Part shown: piece after piece, positions 11,891-24,584 of the stretch
How positions within the stretch are numbered: position 1 is the first letter of the stretch
Layout of the letters: each line of letters starts with the position of its first letter
Source: Coleophoma eucalyptorum
Taxonomy: Eukaryota; Ascomycota; Leotiomycetes; Helotiales; Dermateaceae
NCBI GenBank assembly: GCA_026120035.1
Contig: JALRME010000020.1
Location: forward strand, 1-64,000
DNA length: 64,000 bases
Direction: 5' to 3'
Notes under the pieces: model-generated
The model's input: only the letters and a program-made list of their open reading frames with translations
Database searches by the model: none
Told to the model about the DNA's origin: nothing
Translations under genes and position numbers: made by a program

Positions 11891-13167
11891 CCTTAGGCCA
11901 AACTCCCAATCACGATTATAATCTGCCTAGGGTCTGCACTAGACACTGGATGAGGTGCTTCACGCTCTCACAGTAGAGGACATAGATCCGCTAGAAAGCG
12001 CGTGATTCCTACGGTTAATGATCTAGGCAGAAGATAGATCTCCGACGCAGCTAGAAAGTGCAAGGCGTCTTTGAAGCTGTTTCAAGTTCATGAAGACGGA
12101 GTCATTCAGCTGCGTTAGAAAATGGCAAATGGGGATAGACGAAAACAACACTTGGATAGCGATACAAAAATGACTTTACGATTCTTGGGGGCATGAGGGT
12201 TGGAACAAGATGGTTGAATACCACACGGGGATTGGATTGGCGTTCTGCGTACATTTTGCTTCACAAGAATAATGGTCGGCGGCTCTTCTGTTTTTAGCAA
12301 CTCTTTGCATCGTAGTCTTGATTGGAACGAAGTGTTCCAATACTCTGAATTCTACTTGCAATTCCGCAATAGACTGCATTTATGTGAAGGCCCAAGTATC
12401 TAGTCCTTCTAGAGCCTACTTCACTTACATGGTCAAGGGACACAATCTAGTCATTCAGCCTTACCAAGGTTGCCTCGCTGATGCCTAGGACCGGTTAACT
12501 GCTGATACACGTGACCCCATCCCTTGCGTGGTCAGCGACTTGATTGGAGTGGGTTTTTTCACTTATTGATAAAGACGCCATCAAAATCCCCAGTCACTTG
12601 CTGCGCCTTCCGCCACAAACCAGCCTCTTTATCGTGAGTCAACAACTCTCCAAGAGCTGTGGCTCTTGGAAATACAAACCACGATCTTCACAGTTGAATT
12701 ATTGCATCCATACTAGAGACAAGCAGTAAAGCTTTGATCCTCGCTCTCTTCAGTTTTCTTTGTTGGAGATTTCTCACCCCACGAAAGCTCCTCTGATAGT
12801 TGGGCACCAAAGAGTCTGTATAGGGACATGATGGTTATTCAGCCGAGACATATGGTATTGTAGTCCCAACTCATAGAACAAGCCAAAAAGGGTATAGAAT
12901 ACCTAAATTTGATTTTTGAACCGTGCCAGTAATGCAGCCCATAAATATGAACATAACAAGCATTCTCCATCGGCCGACAAAGCCCACAGCAAGAAGCCGT
13001 TATACGCTAAAGCAGAATATCTTCATGCTTCCTCCAGATTGTGAACCGTAACTTTTGTAAAAGATGCGGGAGGGTTGATTAGTTGTCGATATTAGCCGGG
13101 AGGTCGTTCCGCGATGGTTGGCAATGGCAGGATTTCCTCATTCACTCCATCCCTCTACGCCTAATAT
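11891..13167. other. Intergenic region between convergent genes
   Basis: It lies between the 3' ends of the nucleoside-hydrolase-like gene and the GH3 gene. Only short ORFs without domains are present, and nothing further is recognised. Confidence 0.6.
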
Positions 13168-16100
13168 TTAGATACAAACCATAGTAGCGTTGATCCCAGT
13201 ATCTGCATCAAACCCTGAGTGCTCTAAGAGCGCAAAAACGTACTCGCCCTTCTCCAACTCCCACTGCCAATCCAGATTCAAAACTGGCATGTATCTATCC
13301 ACTTCCAACTCCATGACTACAGTCCTTTCCTCACCCGGCTCAAGATAAACCCTCTGAAATGCCATCAGTTGCTTGACCGGCCTCGTCGTAGTCGATATCC
13401 GACCTAGGAGGTAAACTTGCGCCAGATAAGAGCCCGCAAGCTCCCCAGTATTTGTGACATCAACAGAGAAAACCAGCGTGTCGCCGTCGCCGAATGTCGT
13501 AGTACTACTTGACGACGAGATGCTTAGGGCGGAAGTATGGAAGGTGGAATATGAAAGACCGTATCCGAAGCTATATACCGGCGCCCATGGTTCGTCGGTA
13601 TAAACCCTAAACCTTGCCGTGGGTTTATAGTTATAGAAAACAGGTAGGGTTCCCACAGACCGGGGCACACTGACAGGAACACGGCCTCCAGGGCTAAAGA
13701 TACCAAAGAGTACATCTGAGATCGCTTGCCCGCCTGATTGTCCTGGGAAATAGGCGTTGAGTACTGCAGAGGCTTTGGCATAGTATTCCGGGATTGCAAA
13801 GGGACGTCCGCCTTGTAGGACCATAACGACAGGCTTTCCAAGCGCGAAGATCGCATCGCTGAGTTCGGTTTGGTTCTTGGAAAGGTCCATTGTGGCACGA
13901 TCACCTCCTTCGCCATCGGAATCCCAATTTGCGCCTACGGCGAGGATGATGATGTCCGCATCGGCTGCGATCTCAACTGCCTATTCCCCGCATTAGTACG
14001 TGTTTGTTAATGGGATAAGAAGCGGCATACCTTCTGAATGGGATTTTTTCGATCTACCAAATTCCAAAACAACTCAATCTCGGCATTTAGCGAAAAACTG
14101 TTTTCCATCTTCTGAGCAAGGTTGTAAATCTGGTACTCAAGGCGTATCTTGTGTACTTTTCCTGGCGAGTATGTAAATGCTGTTCCGCCAGCAGGCGCTG
14201 AGGTTGAGTTGACTGCCGTAAAGTCTATGCCGGGAATGTTGGACTGGATGTAGCTAGTCGTGCTCATCTCGGTATGCTGAACAAGTTCGTCATCTATGTA
14301 TAGCTTCGCAGTGGTATTTGCACTCAGTGCTACACCGATCCAGCCATCTACTTCTACATCGACCGGTATAGTCAAGAACCCCTCCCACGCCACACTGAAA
14401 TTTGTAGACGGTAATCCATTCGGAGGAAACAACCCCCAATCACGGTTCGGAGCCTCGACTGCCTGGAAGATAGCTTCCTTGAATTCTGTATCGGCAAAGT
14501 ACGTCCCAAGAAGACCGCCACTTTTGCCATCCGGCGTTGAAAGAAGATAGCCAGGGATGTTGCGCTGAGCGTTAAAATACCAGTCGTTGACACCCCAGCT
14601 GGATACTAGCTCAACTCCTGAAGCGTTGGCGTTGAGGTATTCTGATATGGCTTGTCGGATCGTGCTCGATTTTGACACTGGATAGGCTCCATATGCTCCA
14701 GAATAGTCACCCTAAGTGTAGAATCAGTAAAAGAATGGCATCAAGTGTCGAGTGTTCATACATAGTTCAGAGCATCTCCAAATGGACCAATCAATGCAAT
14801 CTTTCTAATTCCTTGAGCCGCTGGGTTTATTGGAAGTGTTTGGTTGCGATTTTCAAGGAGTACAATACTTTTTTGGGCAGCCTCAAGTGTCAATGGGACA
14901 TTTTTGGTTGTAAGTATTTGAGAGTCGATTTCTTCGGGGATGTAAGGGCTTTCGAAGAGGCCCAGATCATACTTAACATCTAAAATCTTGCGGACATGAG
15001 ACTGCAAGGTTGTTATTGCTACCGATCCATTGTTAACGAGATCAATGGTTGCGTTGAGGAAAGTGTCAACAGAATAGTCGTAGTACTGAATCATCCCACC
15101 TGCAATCTTGTTAACACCAACGGAATCTATCAAGAACTACAAAACATACCTGCATTGAACCACTGTTTGATCGCCTCAGCAGGTGAAGCAGCAGTAGCAT
15201 GTCGGTACTGGAGCATAGCAACTCCCGTATCATCGGCAGTCACAAACCCGTCAAATCCCCATTCTTCTAGCGCCTTGTATAACATTGGATTGATGTGAGA
15301 AGGACTTCCATCCAACTCAGAATACGCCATCATTACACCTCTAGCACCACCAAGATCGAACACTGCTTTAAATGGCCGTAGCATATCCTCCATGACCTGA
15401 CGCGTACCAAGGACCATGGAAGGTGCCCCATTGATCCCACCTTGCAAACATCCATGTGCTGCGAAATGCTTAACCACGGGTGCCACTGCATCTGGATCTG
15501 ACCATGAGCCATTCTTTGACATTCCTAGACATGGTTAGCTCCTCTCTTGTTGTATGTAGACGCCAAACAAACCTGATGACATAGCTACACCCATTTTGGA
15601 AGTAAGAAGCATATCCTTAAAAAACCTGTTAGTTGTCTGACTTCTTTTCAAAATATAGCTAGCGCCCTAAATTGGGCACGATTCTTTTGATTTTCAGTTG
15701 CGCTTCTCAGGCTACAAGAGCGAAGGAAATTCGTTCAAAATCGAATGTGTAGGGATCTTACCTCACCCCAAGCCTCCTGTACTATAGTAGTCTTAGTCAA
15801 TGACTTCTAGGATTCTGGGGTCAATCTTGGAAGCTCACCTCGTCCCCATCTAGGCTCTAAGCCTAAATCAAGCACTGGAGCAAGGCAAGCATGAATGCCA
15901 ATGCTCCTTGCCTCACTTCCAATCGCCCTACCCACACGATGCACCAAATCCGTGTCAAAGCTTGCAGCCATGCCAATGTTCTGGGGAAACATAGATTGCT
16001 TATAAGAACCCACCCCGTGCAAGCACTCACCAAATTGCAGGAACGGAATATCTAAGCGCGACTTCTCAATACTAAGCTTTTGCAGCGAGTTGTACTGCGA

Positions 16101-16469
16101 TGAGTTTGTCGCGTACAGATCATGCAATACTCCCACGCCGGCGTCTGGCGCAAAGCGCGTTGCAAAATCATACATCCCATTATCTGCGTTAGGGCCGATG
16201 ATGTTCCCCGCGAACATGAGATGGAGTTGCATTGCTAAGCCTTGGTTATTAGTAAACTCCTCGAATATAACATACGATCACGAACCAAGTTCCGGTATGG
16301 TCATATTTGCGATGAGATTATCGAGAAACGAGTCTTTGGCGATAGAGTCCTTCGGGCGTGGAGCGTAGCTATTGGGCTCCTGCAATACCGACTGAAGATC
16401 CGGAAAGGCATGTGTCGAGCTCAGCAGCCCGCTGGCTGCTAGCCATCCGACAACAGTAATACGAACCAT
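13168..16469 (-). CDS. Secreted glycoside hydrolase family 3 beta-glucosidase with PA14 insert
   Basis: Eight exons: 16469-16286, 16234-15839, 15781-15762, 15615-15573, 15524-15150, 15099-14762, 14711-14031, 13980-13168. They total 2850 nt, giving 949 aa. Residues 1-21 form a signal peptide (ITVVGWLAASGLLSSTHA). The GH3 N-domain shows ECLHG, then EPRWGR joined across a 20-nt exon to VQEAWGED, and KHFAAHG. The nucleophile region is GFDGFVTADDTGVA, with Asp near residue 312. The GH3 C-domain holds an inserted PA14 carbohydrate-binding module (about 515-650, starting GGLLGTYFAD) and ends in a fibronectin-III-like domain (about 840-945, with YSFGYGLSYSTF ahead of it). The enzyme would release terminal glucose, or a related sugar, from oligosaccharides outside the cell. 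A Zn2Cys6 regulator lies upstream on the same strand. The family call is firm; substrate is not determined. Confidence 0.93.
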
Positions 16470-17187
16470 GATTGACTGCGCGTAAAATTAAAAGGAAGTT
16501 AGACCGTTTGGCCTTTCGCCCATTACTATATGCGTTTTCTTTGCGGTGATAAGTGATCGTGGATGAATCGGTCAGACAATTTTGAATGGATGGAACCAAA
16601 AATTACACGCCGGATGGACGGCCGGCGGCTGCAAGGGCGAGCGATCAATTGTAGCGGTAAGAAGGAATAATTTGAGATTATCTGAACAAGAGATTCAAGC
16701 CCAAGGCGTTCCTGATACCGTGTAACGTTACGATAAACATGGTAGAAAGTGGATACTGGAGATCTTGCCGACGAGGTTGGAAAGTGGGGAGAGGATGTTC
16801 AGTGCGGGGAGCTATGTTGCAGATGCAGGAACAATTCCCGAAAACGTCACATTGGATATGGCTTACTATATTCGGAAAGCTTCATAATGGGTCACTGACC
16901 GAATTCTAATGAACTTGGACTTTTCTGTTCCGCGGTGGAATTGGTAATCTCATTTCATTAGTTGACTCCTTTTAGGGTGCTCCGCCATCCAAAAATTATA
17001 ACTCTAACATCTCCAAGCACGATCATTTTATCATTTCAAGGCTCTAGGTCTCAACCAAAATTTCTTTTGATTAGTAGTATAATGGTCCAAAGGAACTTCC
17101 AAGAACTATTAAATAAACCTGAGTTGGGGCAATAGAAAAGAAAAAGTACACATAAACGAGAATTCTTCTAATATTAGTTCAGGTACA
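16470..17187. other. Intergenic: GH3 promoter and 3' flank of the regulator gene
   Basis: A 718-bp gap between two minus-strand genes. It should hold the GH3 promoter. Inverted CGG-type half sites for a Zn2Cys6 factor are possible near 16608-16626 (CGCCGGATGGACGGCCGGCGG), but this is only a compositional hint. Confidence 0.45.
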
Positions 17188-18793
17188 TTATAAGCTCTGA
17201 TTCCTAACACGGATCCCTTGTTTGAAAGAACCAGCTACACTCAAAGGCCATTCAAAATACCTCATTAACTCTTCCGGTACACCTTTACACAATGGCTCAA
17301 CCCACCGAGCAGTATAATTCTCCGTGCTTGAGTTCCTCACGTTCTCGTTTGTGAATATACCAGACATCGTCAATTGGATCGCAACAAAGTGTGCTTGTAA
17401 AAGCTTTCCGACTACATTCTTAGGATTGATAAAGGTTTGAAAATCCGCATTACACATTGTGTACGAGAAATATCCATAGACTTTGCGAAGGTTCATGTAT
17501 GCTGGTAATATGTCAGTGGAGATGACACGTTGACCAAAATCTGGGAACTTGCCTTGTCTGGAAGATATGAAAATTCCGCTGGCCATCTCAAATAGAAGAC
17601 CATGAAATTCTTTCTCGGAATCGCACTGACAGAGGGGTAGGAATTTATTTAGAGATTCACAAGCAGCTTTCGCAGGCTCATTATCTATCTCTGGCGCTTG
17701 CTCAAGCATTGGCTCTGCAGCCGCGAGTGCTTCATCACCAAGCATATTTCCAAACATGAAACTTAATTTTCGAACCTGAAGCTGGATAGAAACGAGAACG
17801 ATCCCTCGGATGAACGTCATATACTCGGGAAGTCCATCATCCATGAGTGTTGACTGAAAAACTAGTGCATAGCATGTCCCCAGCATGGCGTTACCTTGAG
17901 CGAATGATAGTGACTTCGTTGACAGGGCTGAATTCAAAGAGTTGATGGCTTTCACTCGGTGAGCGATCGCAGTGGACAATAGGTCTGGGGGCCGAGCTAA
18001 GGAGTTATAGGCAGGTGACAATAAATCTGACGCAGCTAAAGCAAGCATAGAATGCAACAGGTATTCATGCTTGGTGGTAAATTAGCTTGATTAACAATAC
18101 TAATGTCTCGGTCTTACCTCATAAGCAATTTCTGGAATGTCATGAGTCCATACCCACTGGTTCCCTACTGGTTCATGCGGATAGGCAGACTCTATAAAAT
18201 GGTGGAAGAGACGGAAATCCTGCGCATCAAACTTCAGCCGCGAGCTTTGTGGCTGTTCTATAATCTTTTGAGAGATTTCTGGTGTCCTGGATACGAGGAT
18301 CTTCTGGTCTGCACCTACTCGCCGTATTTGAATATCTGGCCATTCACAAACCAGACTTTTGAGAGTGCAGTTCGAGCAGACTGGATGGTATTCATTACAC
18401 TTTAGGAGGTTAGAGATTGCATTATGAATCCCCATTGAGGTTTACCTTTATTCTTCGTTTCTTACAGTTGTAACAGCCGAGCCGAGATTTCGAATGCCCT
18501 TTCTTTCGCGCCAGGGTACTTTTTGGCAGCTCGATCTTGGACGTCGAAGCCGTGTTTAAGGAAGTCGTCTTTGATAGAGTCGGCACCATACGCAGGGGAA
18601 GGCTACCAAGAGGACCAACAGGCCATTGAGAGCCATTCTGAGGTTTTTCATGGACCCAGATACTCATATTGTGGGGCTTCCAACCAAATAGCACCGATAA
18701 TTCATGTGTCAATGACGAGTAGGCCGTGATAGGCGTAAGCTCCGGGATATCATCAAAGATGCCAGTTTTCAAGAGCTTAGGCGAATAGAACAA
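17188..18793 (-). CDS. Zn2Cys6 (GAL4-type) transcription regulator
   Basis: Three exons: 18793-18446, 18399-18118, 18069-17188, encoding 503 aa. The binuclear cluster is split by intron 1: C107-x2-C110-x6-C117-x6-C124-x2-C127-x6-C134, preceded by a basic stretch (ARKKGHSKSRLG). The rest, from about residue 180, is helical and resembles the fungal-specific regulatory domain of sterol-uptake/ARCA-like Zn2Cys6 proteins (HSMLALAASDL is the usual start of that region). The cluster sits unusually far from the N terminus; ATG codons nearer to it (for example the one encoding MVPTLSK) may be the true start. It lies 718 bp upstream of the GH3 gene on the same strand, so local control of that gene is possible but unproven. 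Confidence 0.87.
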
Positions 18794-20459
18794 CTATGCG
18801 TCGCAGCGCCACCCGCCCAAATATAAGAGTTTGACAGGCACTGCGCTGAGCAGAGATCGGTCGTGCAATATATCTGCCTGATAGAAGTTGCCTGTACTAG
18901 ACGTTGACGTTGTTGATGCTCAGCCGCACCTTAGCGTTGCTCATGGGTTCGGCAACGAGGTAAGCTTTTTGTGATGCGGTGGCTTTGTCGCATAAGGCTG
19001 TACTGTTCGCCGAAGTCCATTCTGGAGAAGCAAACCCTTTGGCGTTGGCCCCTGTACCCACGCTTCTATCCTTTCCGTTACTTTTTCGAATGAAACTTTC
19101 ATATCTCAATGATTCAATTTTCCATCAGCAAATGTTTGGACTGCCACCAAATATTGACATTGAAGCTCGAATACTACTGATTCGGTATTGCTTTCCTCAA
19201 GTCCTACTTCTGTTCTCTGGTATTTAAGGTATAATATTATAGAAAAGAAGTAGTCAAGAAATGGTGGATGGTACACAGCCCGTGTTACCTGATATAATAT
19301 ATAACCAGGAAACATGTATTTTGGTTTTCTAAAGTATCTACAGATACATAGTAGCACCATCATAGGAGTGGTTTGAAAACAAATATAATAAAACCCCATT
19401 AAAAGCATATATAAGTATTCTCAACGGGGTTGGGTATTTACGGGATTAGCCAGGGTTACTATTTGGCTACTGGTATATATATCGCTCGTTGCTTTTCGTA
19501 TTACTTATTCCGTTAACATATCTCACAATGACTCAAGGATTCAAGATCTACTTGCCATACTATTAAGTTCTGGAAATTAAGGTGGGAAAAGCAGAGGTAG
19601 GCTTGTCGCATTTCAAAGAAATCATATCCCCGCATTTTTTTGCGTGTCCGTCTATTCCTCGGCTCAATTTCCCTTGCTCAACTTCCTCTTTGAACTGCCC
19701 CCTTTCCCATTCAACAGCCCAATGCTTGCTCACATAAAGAATCATCTACAGAGCTTTGGTCACAGCAATAGCGCCAGCTTTCGTTATTTTTGTGTCTTTG
19801 CACACCAGATCAGCAGTAACGACAAACGATAAGTGCGCCAATATGGACATCCATCACAGACACGATTATTGTCAAGAAAGCCGATTGTTGTGACTGTGTT
19901 ATCACCTACATTCAAAGTACCACTCGATATATTCCTCTCCTCATACGGCTCTTTCTTTGTACGCCTTGGACATCAAAACGCTTTTTTGCACACATGGCGT
20001 GGAAGATGTCTTCGAACATTGGCCGGCTGTGCTGGGTGTGTGCTGATTACCTTCATTTTTATGACTGTAAAGCTCCGAGTGAAGCAGTCGAATTATCGTC
20101 TTTATCACCGGTCTTGTAAGCACCCTTATGGAGACCTGGATAGGATTCGAGAGAGAGGATCCGAGTATGCTGCCTGTTCATTTGTCGGGAAATGGGCATC
20201 TGGATCAGGAAGGGTGAAGCTTGAGAAAGAGCCGTTTGGGTGTTCTATTATAAATGATGTGCTGTGGACTTCTTGGGCTCCTGTATTGCATAAAGAGTTA
20301 ATCTATGTCTGCAAAGAAACCTATTGATACTTCTGGAGACGCTACAAAAGATCATTAAATCGACGGGTCCAAGATTGACATGGGTGTTGCCAAAAGCTGG
20401 CTATTCGACTGCCAAACAAGCCATGGAGCAGCATGTAGATCAAGTTAGAATTTCCTGTC
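18794..20459. other. Gene-free stretch upstream of the regulator
   Basis: AT-rich with short frames. An open frame at 19833-20327 has no recognisable domain; as it runs just ahead of the HET relic it might be the decayed N-terminal part of the same gene, but the sequence does not show this clearly. Confidence 0.4.
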
Positions 20460-20756
20460 CCAAATCCGCCACATCTAAGACTTATTGATGTGCATGAGAT
20501 GTGTATCGTCTTCCTGCTCCTTCCAGCCTGCGAGTACGTTGTCTTGAGTTACGTTTGGGGAGGTCAATAGCTGCGAGATCTGAAACCATATATTAACAAG
20601 CTCCCACAAACGATTCAGGATGCAATCATAGTGACAAGTAAAATGGGCATGATGTACTTGTGGGTTGATGATTTATGCATCCAGGGCCATTATGGCATAG
20701 TATTTGAGGATGTGCAGTTGAGAATGAAAACTGGCGCAGTGCGATAGAAACAGGAT
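20460..20756 (+). pseudogene. HET (heterokaryon incompatibility) domain relic
   Basis: In one frame this stretch encodes the heart of a HET domain: LRLIDVHEMC, then CEYVVLSYVWGGQ, a TAG stop at 20568-20570, [19 protein letters not shown], and [10 protein letters not shown]. These match the conserved HET pattern (LSYCWG, LPxTIxDAI, YLWVDSLCI). The stop sits where HET proteins have Gln, so CAG to TAG explains it. After CIQ the similarity is lost and further stops follow, so the gene is dead. HET proteins trigger cell death when incompatible fungal cells fuse. Confidence 0.8.
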
Positions 20757-23700
20757 GAATTCCTTTTGTACAATGTACTTCTAACTGAACGTGATCGGAC
20801 GACTGGCATTGTAATCAGGAAGGGTATAGGTAAAGTGACGAAAACAGGATGATGGAATAGTAGGAAGCCGATTTTAAGTTGATTCCTTGGAGTGAAACTC
20901 TCAGAGGTTGGACACTGTTTCGGGGTAAAGTGCTGGAAATATAATAAACGTCTCTGGAGTTTCTTATTAGTTGATGTCTGTAGAATTACGAACTATCCAG
21001 ACTCACTTGCTGTTGATGTTGTACGAGCGATTTGCCAAAGCATACCACTATATGCAAAATCCAAGTGATGAACAGAACTTCAATTTTGGCCTCTTCTCGG
21101 CGGTGCGGTCTTCTATTGAGCATATTATATTTGCCCCTGGTGTTGTTAGACATAATATGTTCCAAGCTTCATCAATCACAAAGAAATTTGATAGTTACTT
21201 CCCAAAATCTCTGCGGCAGTACACAAATTCTTTACCAAGTAGTATGTCCACCGTCAACCTTCAGATCGGCACCTGTTATGACGCCGCTTGCATCTACAAG
21301 CAAGAACGTCACCAGTAATCATCGTACGACATTCGATTAGGCATATTATCCGCAGAACCTTCAGCTCCGCGCCCAGCTATAAGTGTATCTTTTGCCGTAA
21401 GCGTAGTTTTGATAGCCAATACTGAGGGTGTTGACACGGACTTGGGGAAAGCCTTCCTGGCAATCCTATTCTGCTGCCAGAGAGCGACCGAGCTGGAGGA
21501 CGGCAGATTTGGACGAGTTATATGCGGTATGTGGCATTCTCTCTTGTCAAGGTTCCAGCTTATACAAGTGGCCTCAAGGTCCATATGTACTACTTCAAGA
21601 ATATTAAGACAAGATACTTGCCTTACTTTATTAGATACGCTGCCACTAATACTTGCAGCCAGAACAACATCCAGGTGTTGATTGCTTGCAAATGATCATC
21701 GCAGCGGCTTGAGCACAAATAATTGTAACGTTCAGGCTGATTTCAAGGATGCATCGGGAGGTATTCATATTATACTCTAGGGCCAAAGTACTATGGGGTA
21801 TGCCTGCGCAGGCCACCAAGCCGTGTGGTGAAAATCACCCTGCAGAAGCAGCTTGGTCAAAGTTTTCATTGGCTGCTTGAGAATCTGTAACATCGCCGGC
21901 ATGATACGCAATCTGTGTACCATGGTCTTTTGCAATTGGATGCAGGCGTAATGTTCCCGCATAATGAAACAGTGGTTAGTGCTGGGTTCCTGCATCGAAT
22001 AATTGTGGATTCTTTGTAAATTGTCTTACCCCAATCTTCAGCCGGAAGTTTATGGCTCGAAGCAGATAACATCTCTGCCATTCTCGAGGATTGAACTTGT
22101 CATACTGATTCTTACGGTCCAGGCTCCGTCAATGACTGCGGGTTTATCAACAAATTAGATCCAGTCCCATGGTATAGGTCTTAACTGACTATAGTACGGC
22201 CTTTAATGTTGAAGAGATCTCTAGTAGGTACCTTAGGGCCTCCAAGTCTCAGACCACAAGACCCCTTCTTGGGAGGACTTCCTGCAATAGAACTCATTTT
22301 GCTATTTTTTTTTTTCATTTTAACTGATAATGGTCTTCAAGACCAAGTAAAGGTACAGGTCAACAACTACGAGTCCCTATTCGCAAGAGCAAGATAGTAA
22401 GAGGGGCTGTTACATGAGATATGTTGGCCCTACGCCTTGAAACCCATTCAAAGAAGACGAGTAAGCCCTGTATGGGTTGTCATACTACTTGAATGTGGTA
22501 TTAGGGTAAAGCACGCTCAGGTAATCGATACCGAATCCCTGGCTGGAGATTAATATCTGAGCTGAAGCTGTATATAACTCTGGGTCTGTGAAAGTGGGGA
22601 AAAGGACCGATGGCAGAGGTTGACATAAACCACCCAAAGATAGCCGAAGCTCGGGTCAAGCCGCCCGCGTCACGGATATACCATATGCATTGATCAGATA
22701 TACAAAAAATGTTCATCCTATGGGAATCTCAATAGAACTTTTTGTAAAGGATTGACGACATAGAATGAATTCCTTGCTATAGATAGTCAAGCATATGATT
22801 TGTCATTCATAACCAATAGCAGAATAGGCTAAAATGGACCAAAGGGAAAGATATGTACAGAGTATCAATCACAAAAGAATATCATAGGAGGAATAACTGA
22901 AACATATTTGCTTTATATAGTGGAGAATGAGTGATCAAGATTTAGTTTAACAGTAGCGCTAATGTCATTAAGATCGGAGTGGACACTTCAGTCAAGGCCA
23001 GAATGCAAGGATGAAGTTCTATAGTGGTATCCCTTTAAGATTGAGCTCCTTACTGAAGTCGTTGCTGTACACGTACTTGCGATAAACGAAATACTTAAGA
23101 TATTTAAAGGAGTTGTTATAGTGGGAGGCAGTTCTTTGTCAATGAATATGCCTAGCAAATCCTTGTGGTTGTTAACGATAATTGCTTGATGGAGAATGCT
23201 TGGTAAACGCGCGTGATCGAATCAAAGACGAATGTTAGGCTCAATCTTGGGTCCTCAAACAATTACGGCAAGGACACAAGCAAAGCTAAGTAGAGATAAA
23301 TTTTTGGGATAGAGTTTCCAGAGATCCGAGTGCTCTGGAGAAGTCAGTTGTGGATAATCAATCCCGAAATAGAAACAATCATCCCAGGTACATACAAGGT
23401 ACTCCGGATTTTGGTGGTCTCTCAGGTCAACAGACATGCTAAATTTGGCTTGGCAGTTCTTATGAACGACAGCTCGGTACTCGAGTTTCATCTCAACATC
23501 GGATGTAAGTGACAGCTTGAGGAAGGAGAATGAATTAAGCTTTGATCGCAGGGTTGATACTATACAGACTCGGATCATTTCTTATCTCTTTCACTAGAGA
23601 TAATGTCATTCTATTGCAAAAATATTTCCAAAGTCTATGAGATACGATACGGCTAATTTCATGAGTGATAGAAGAGTGAGGAGCGAAGAGCGAGATGCGA

Positions 23701-24294
23701 GTTTGGAGCTCGTACTCGGCATTGGATTAGCGAGTAATCCGTACTCGCTGTTTCGAGGAGACTTTCCCGCCAATTGCAGATCTACATGCAACAAGTTCAA
23801 CCCTTGGTTCAAAAATAGCCTTTTAATCTCAAGACTTGGGAGGTGCGCTGTGTAGCCCTAAAGTAGTGGGGATCGGATCCTTCTCTTGGCTCTGAATGGT
23901 GTGGTATGGTTCTTACAGTGGTATGTGATGGGCATGGAACAATCCAGCTGATGGAGAATCCTTGGTCTGCCAAAGTCTTTATCGTTCCTTCCCTGTGCAT
24001 CTCATGAAACTGGATTGTGGTGCGAGGGAACCTTATATTTATTCCTGGCAGCTTTTGTCAACCCCTCGTCCACGGTCTGTTGTACGACGTACTCGCTACT
24101 CCGGCTTTTGAGGGGATGGCAGGATGATCATGGCGATTATGATGATATAAAGTCTTCGTTGTAGCAGCTCTCAGAATGTAAATATTTCAACAGTATCGTA
24201 GTTTCACATCACATCGAGCACTATAATACATAAAGTCGTCCACACACCGCATATCTCTTCCGCCATCAACAATACATACACTCATTCTATCGAA
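20757..24294. other. 3.5-kb gene-free, AT-rich region
   Basis: Frames are short and stop-rich on both strands. Part of 20757-21700 may be the decayed remainder of the HET gene. No transposon or RNA gene is recognised. The final 100 bases form the promoter/5' UTR of the small gene at 24295. Confidence 0.5.
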
Positions 24295-24584
24295 ATGGCA
24301 CCAACACACTTGACAGAGTATTTCGCACGAGCCGTCTTGGAAGCACGCGATAACAAGAGCTTTTGGGATAAATACAAGTGGTTGATCATCGGAGGAGCTG
24401 TCGCAATGCCTATCCAGCTTGTTGGTCTTTGGTGGTTGTAAGTGCTTGTCTTGTCTTGAGGAAATTCTAAAAGGACCATGCTGATTGATTTGCATTTAGT
24501 TTGAGACGTCGCAAGGCAAAGAAGGCAGCCGAGGCACAGAAGAATGGGAGTACGAATTTGAACTCCTATACTGCGAGCTATTAG
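24295..24584 (+). CDS. Tiny single-pass membrane protein (75 aa)
   Basis: Two exons, 24295-24437 and 24500-24584, joined by a 62-nt GTAAGT...TTTAG intron, give 75 aa. Residues 1-28 are soluble and charged (YFARAVLEARDNKSFWDKYK), residues 29-48 form one membrane helix (WLIIGGAVAMPIQLVGLWWF), and a short tail begins RRRKAKKAAEAQK and ends NLNSYTASY. The positive-inside rule suggests the basic C terminus is cytosolic. Splicing in phase after the helix, directly into a basic membrane-flanking tail, supports a real gene. Function unknown; the family is not recognised. Confidence 0.65.

Noticed and set aside
19833..20327. 164-codon frame before the HET relic
   Set aside because: Could be the lost N terminus of the HET gene but shows no clear motif, so it is not called.
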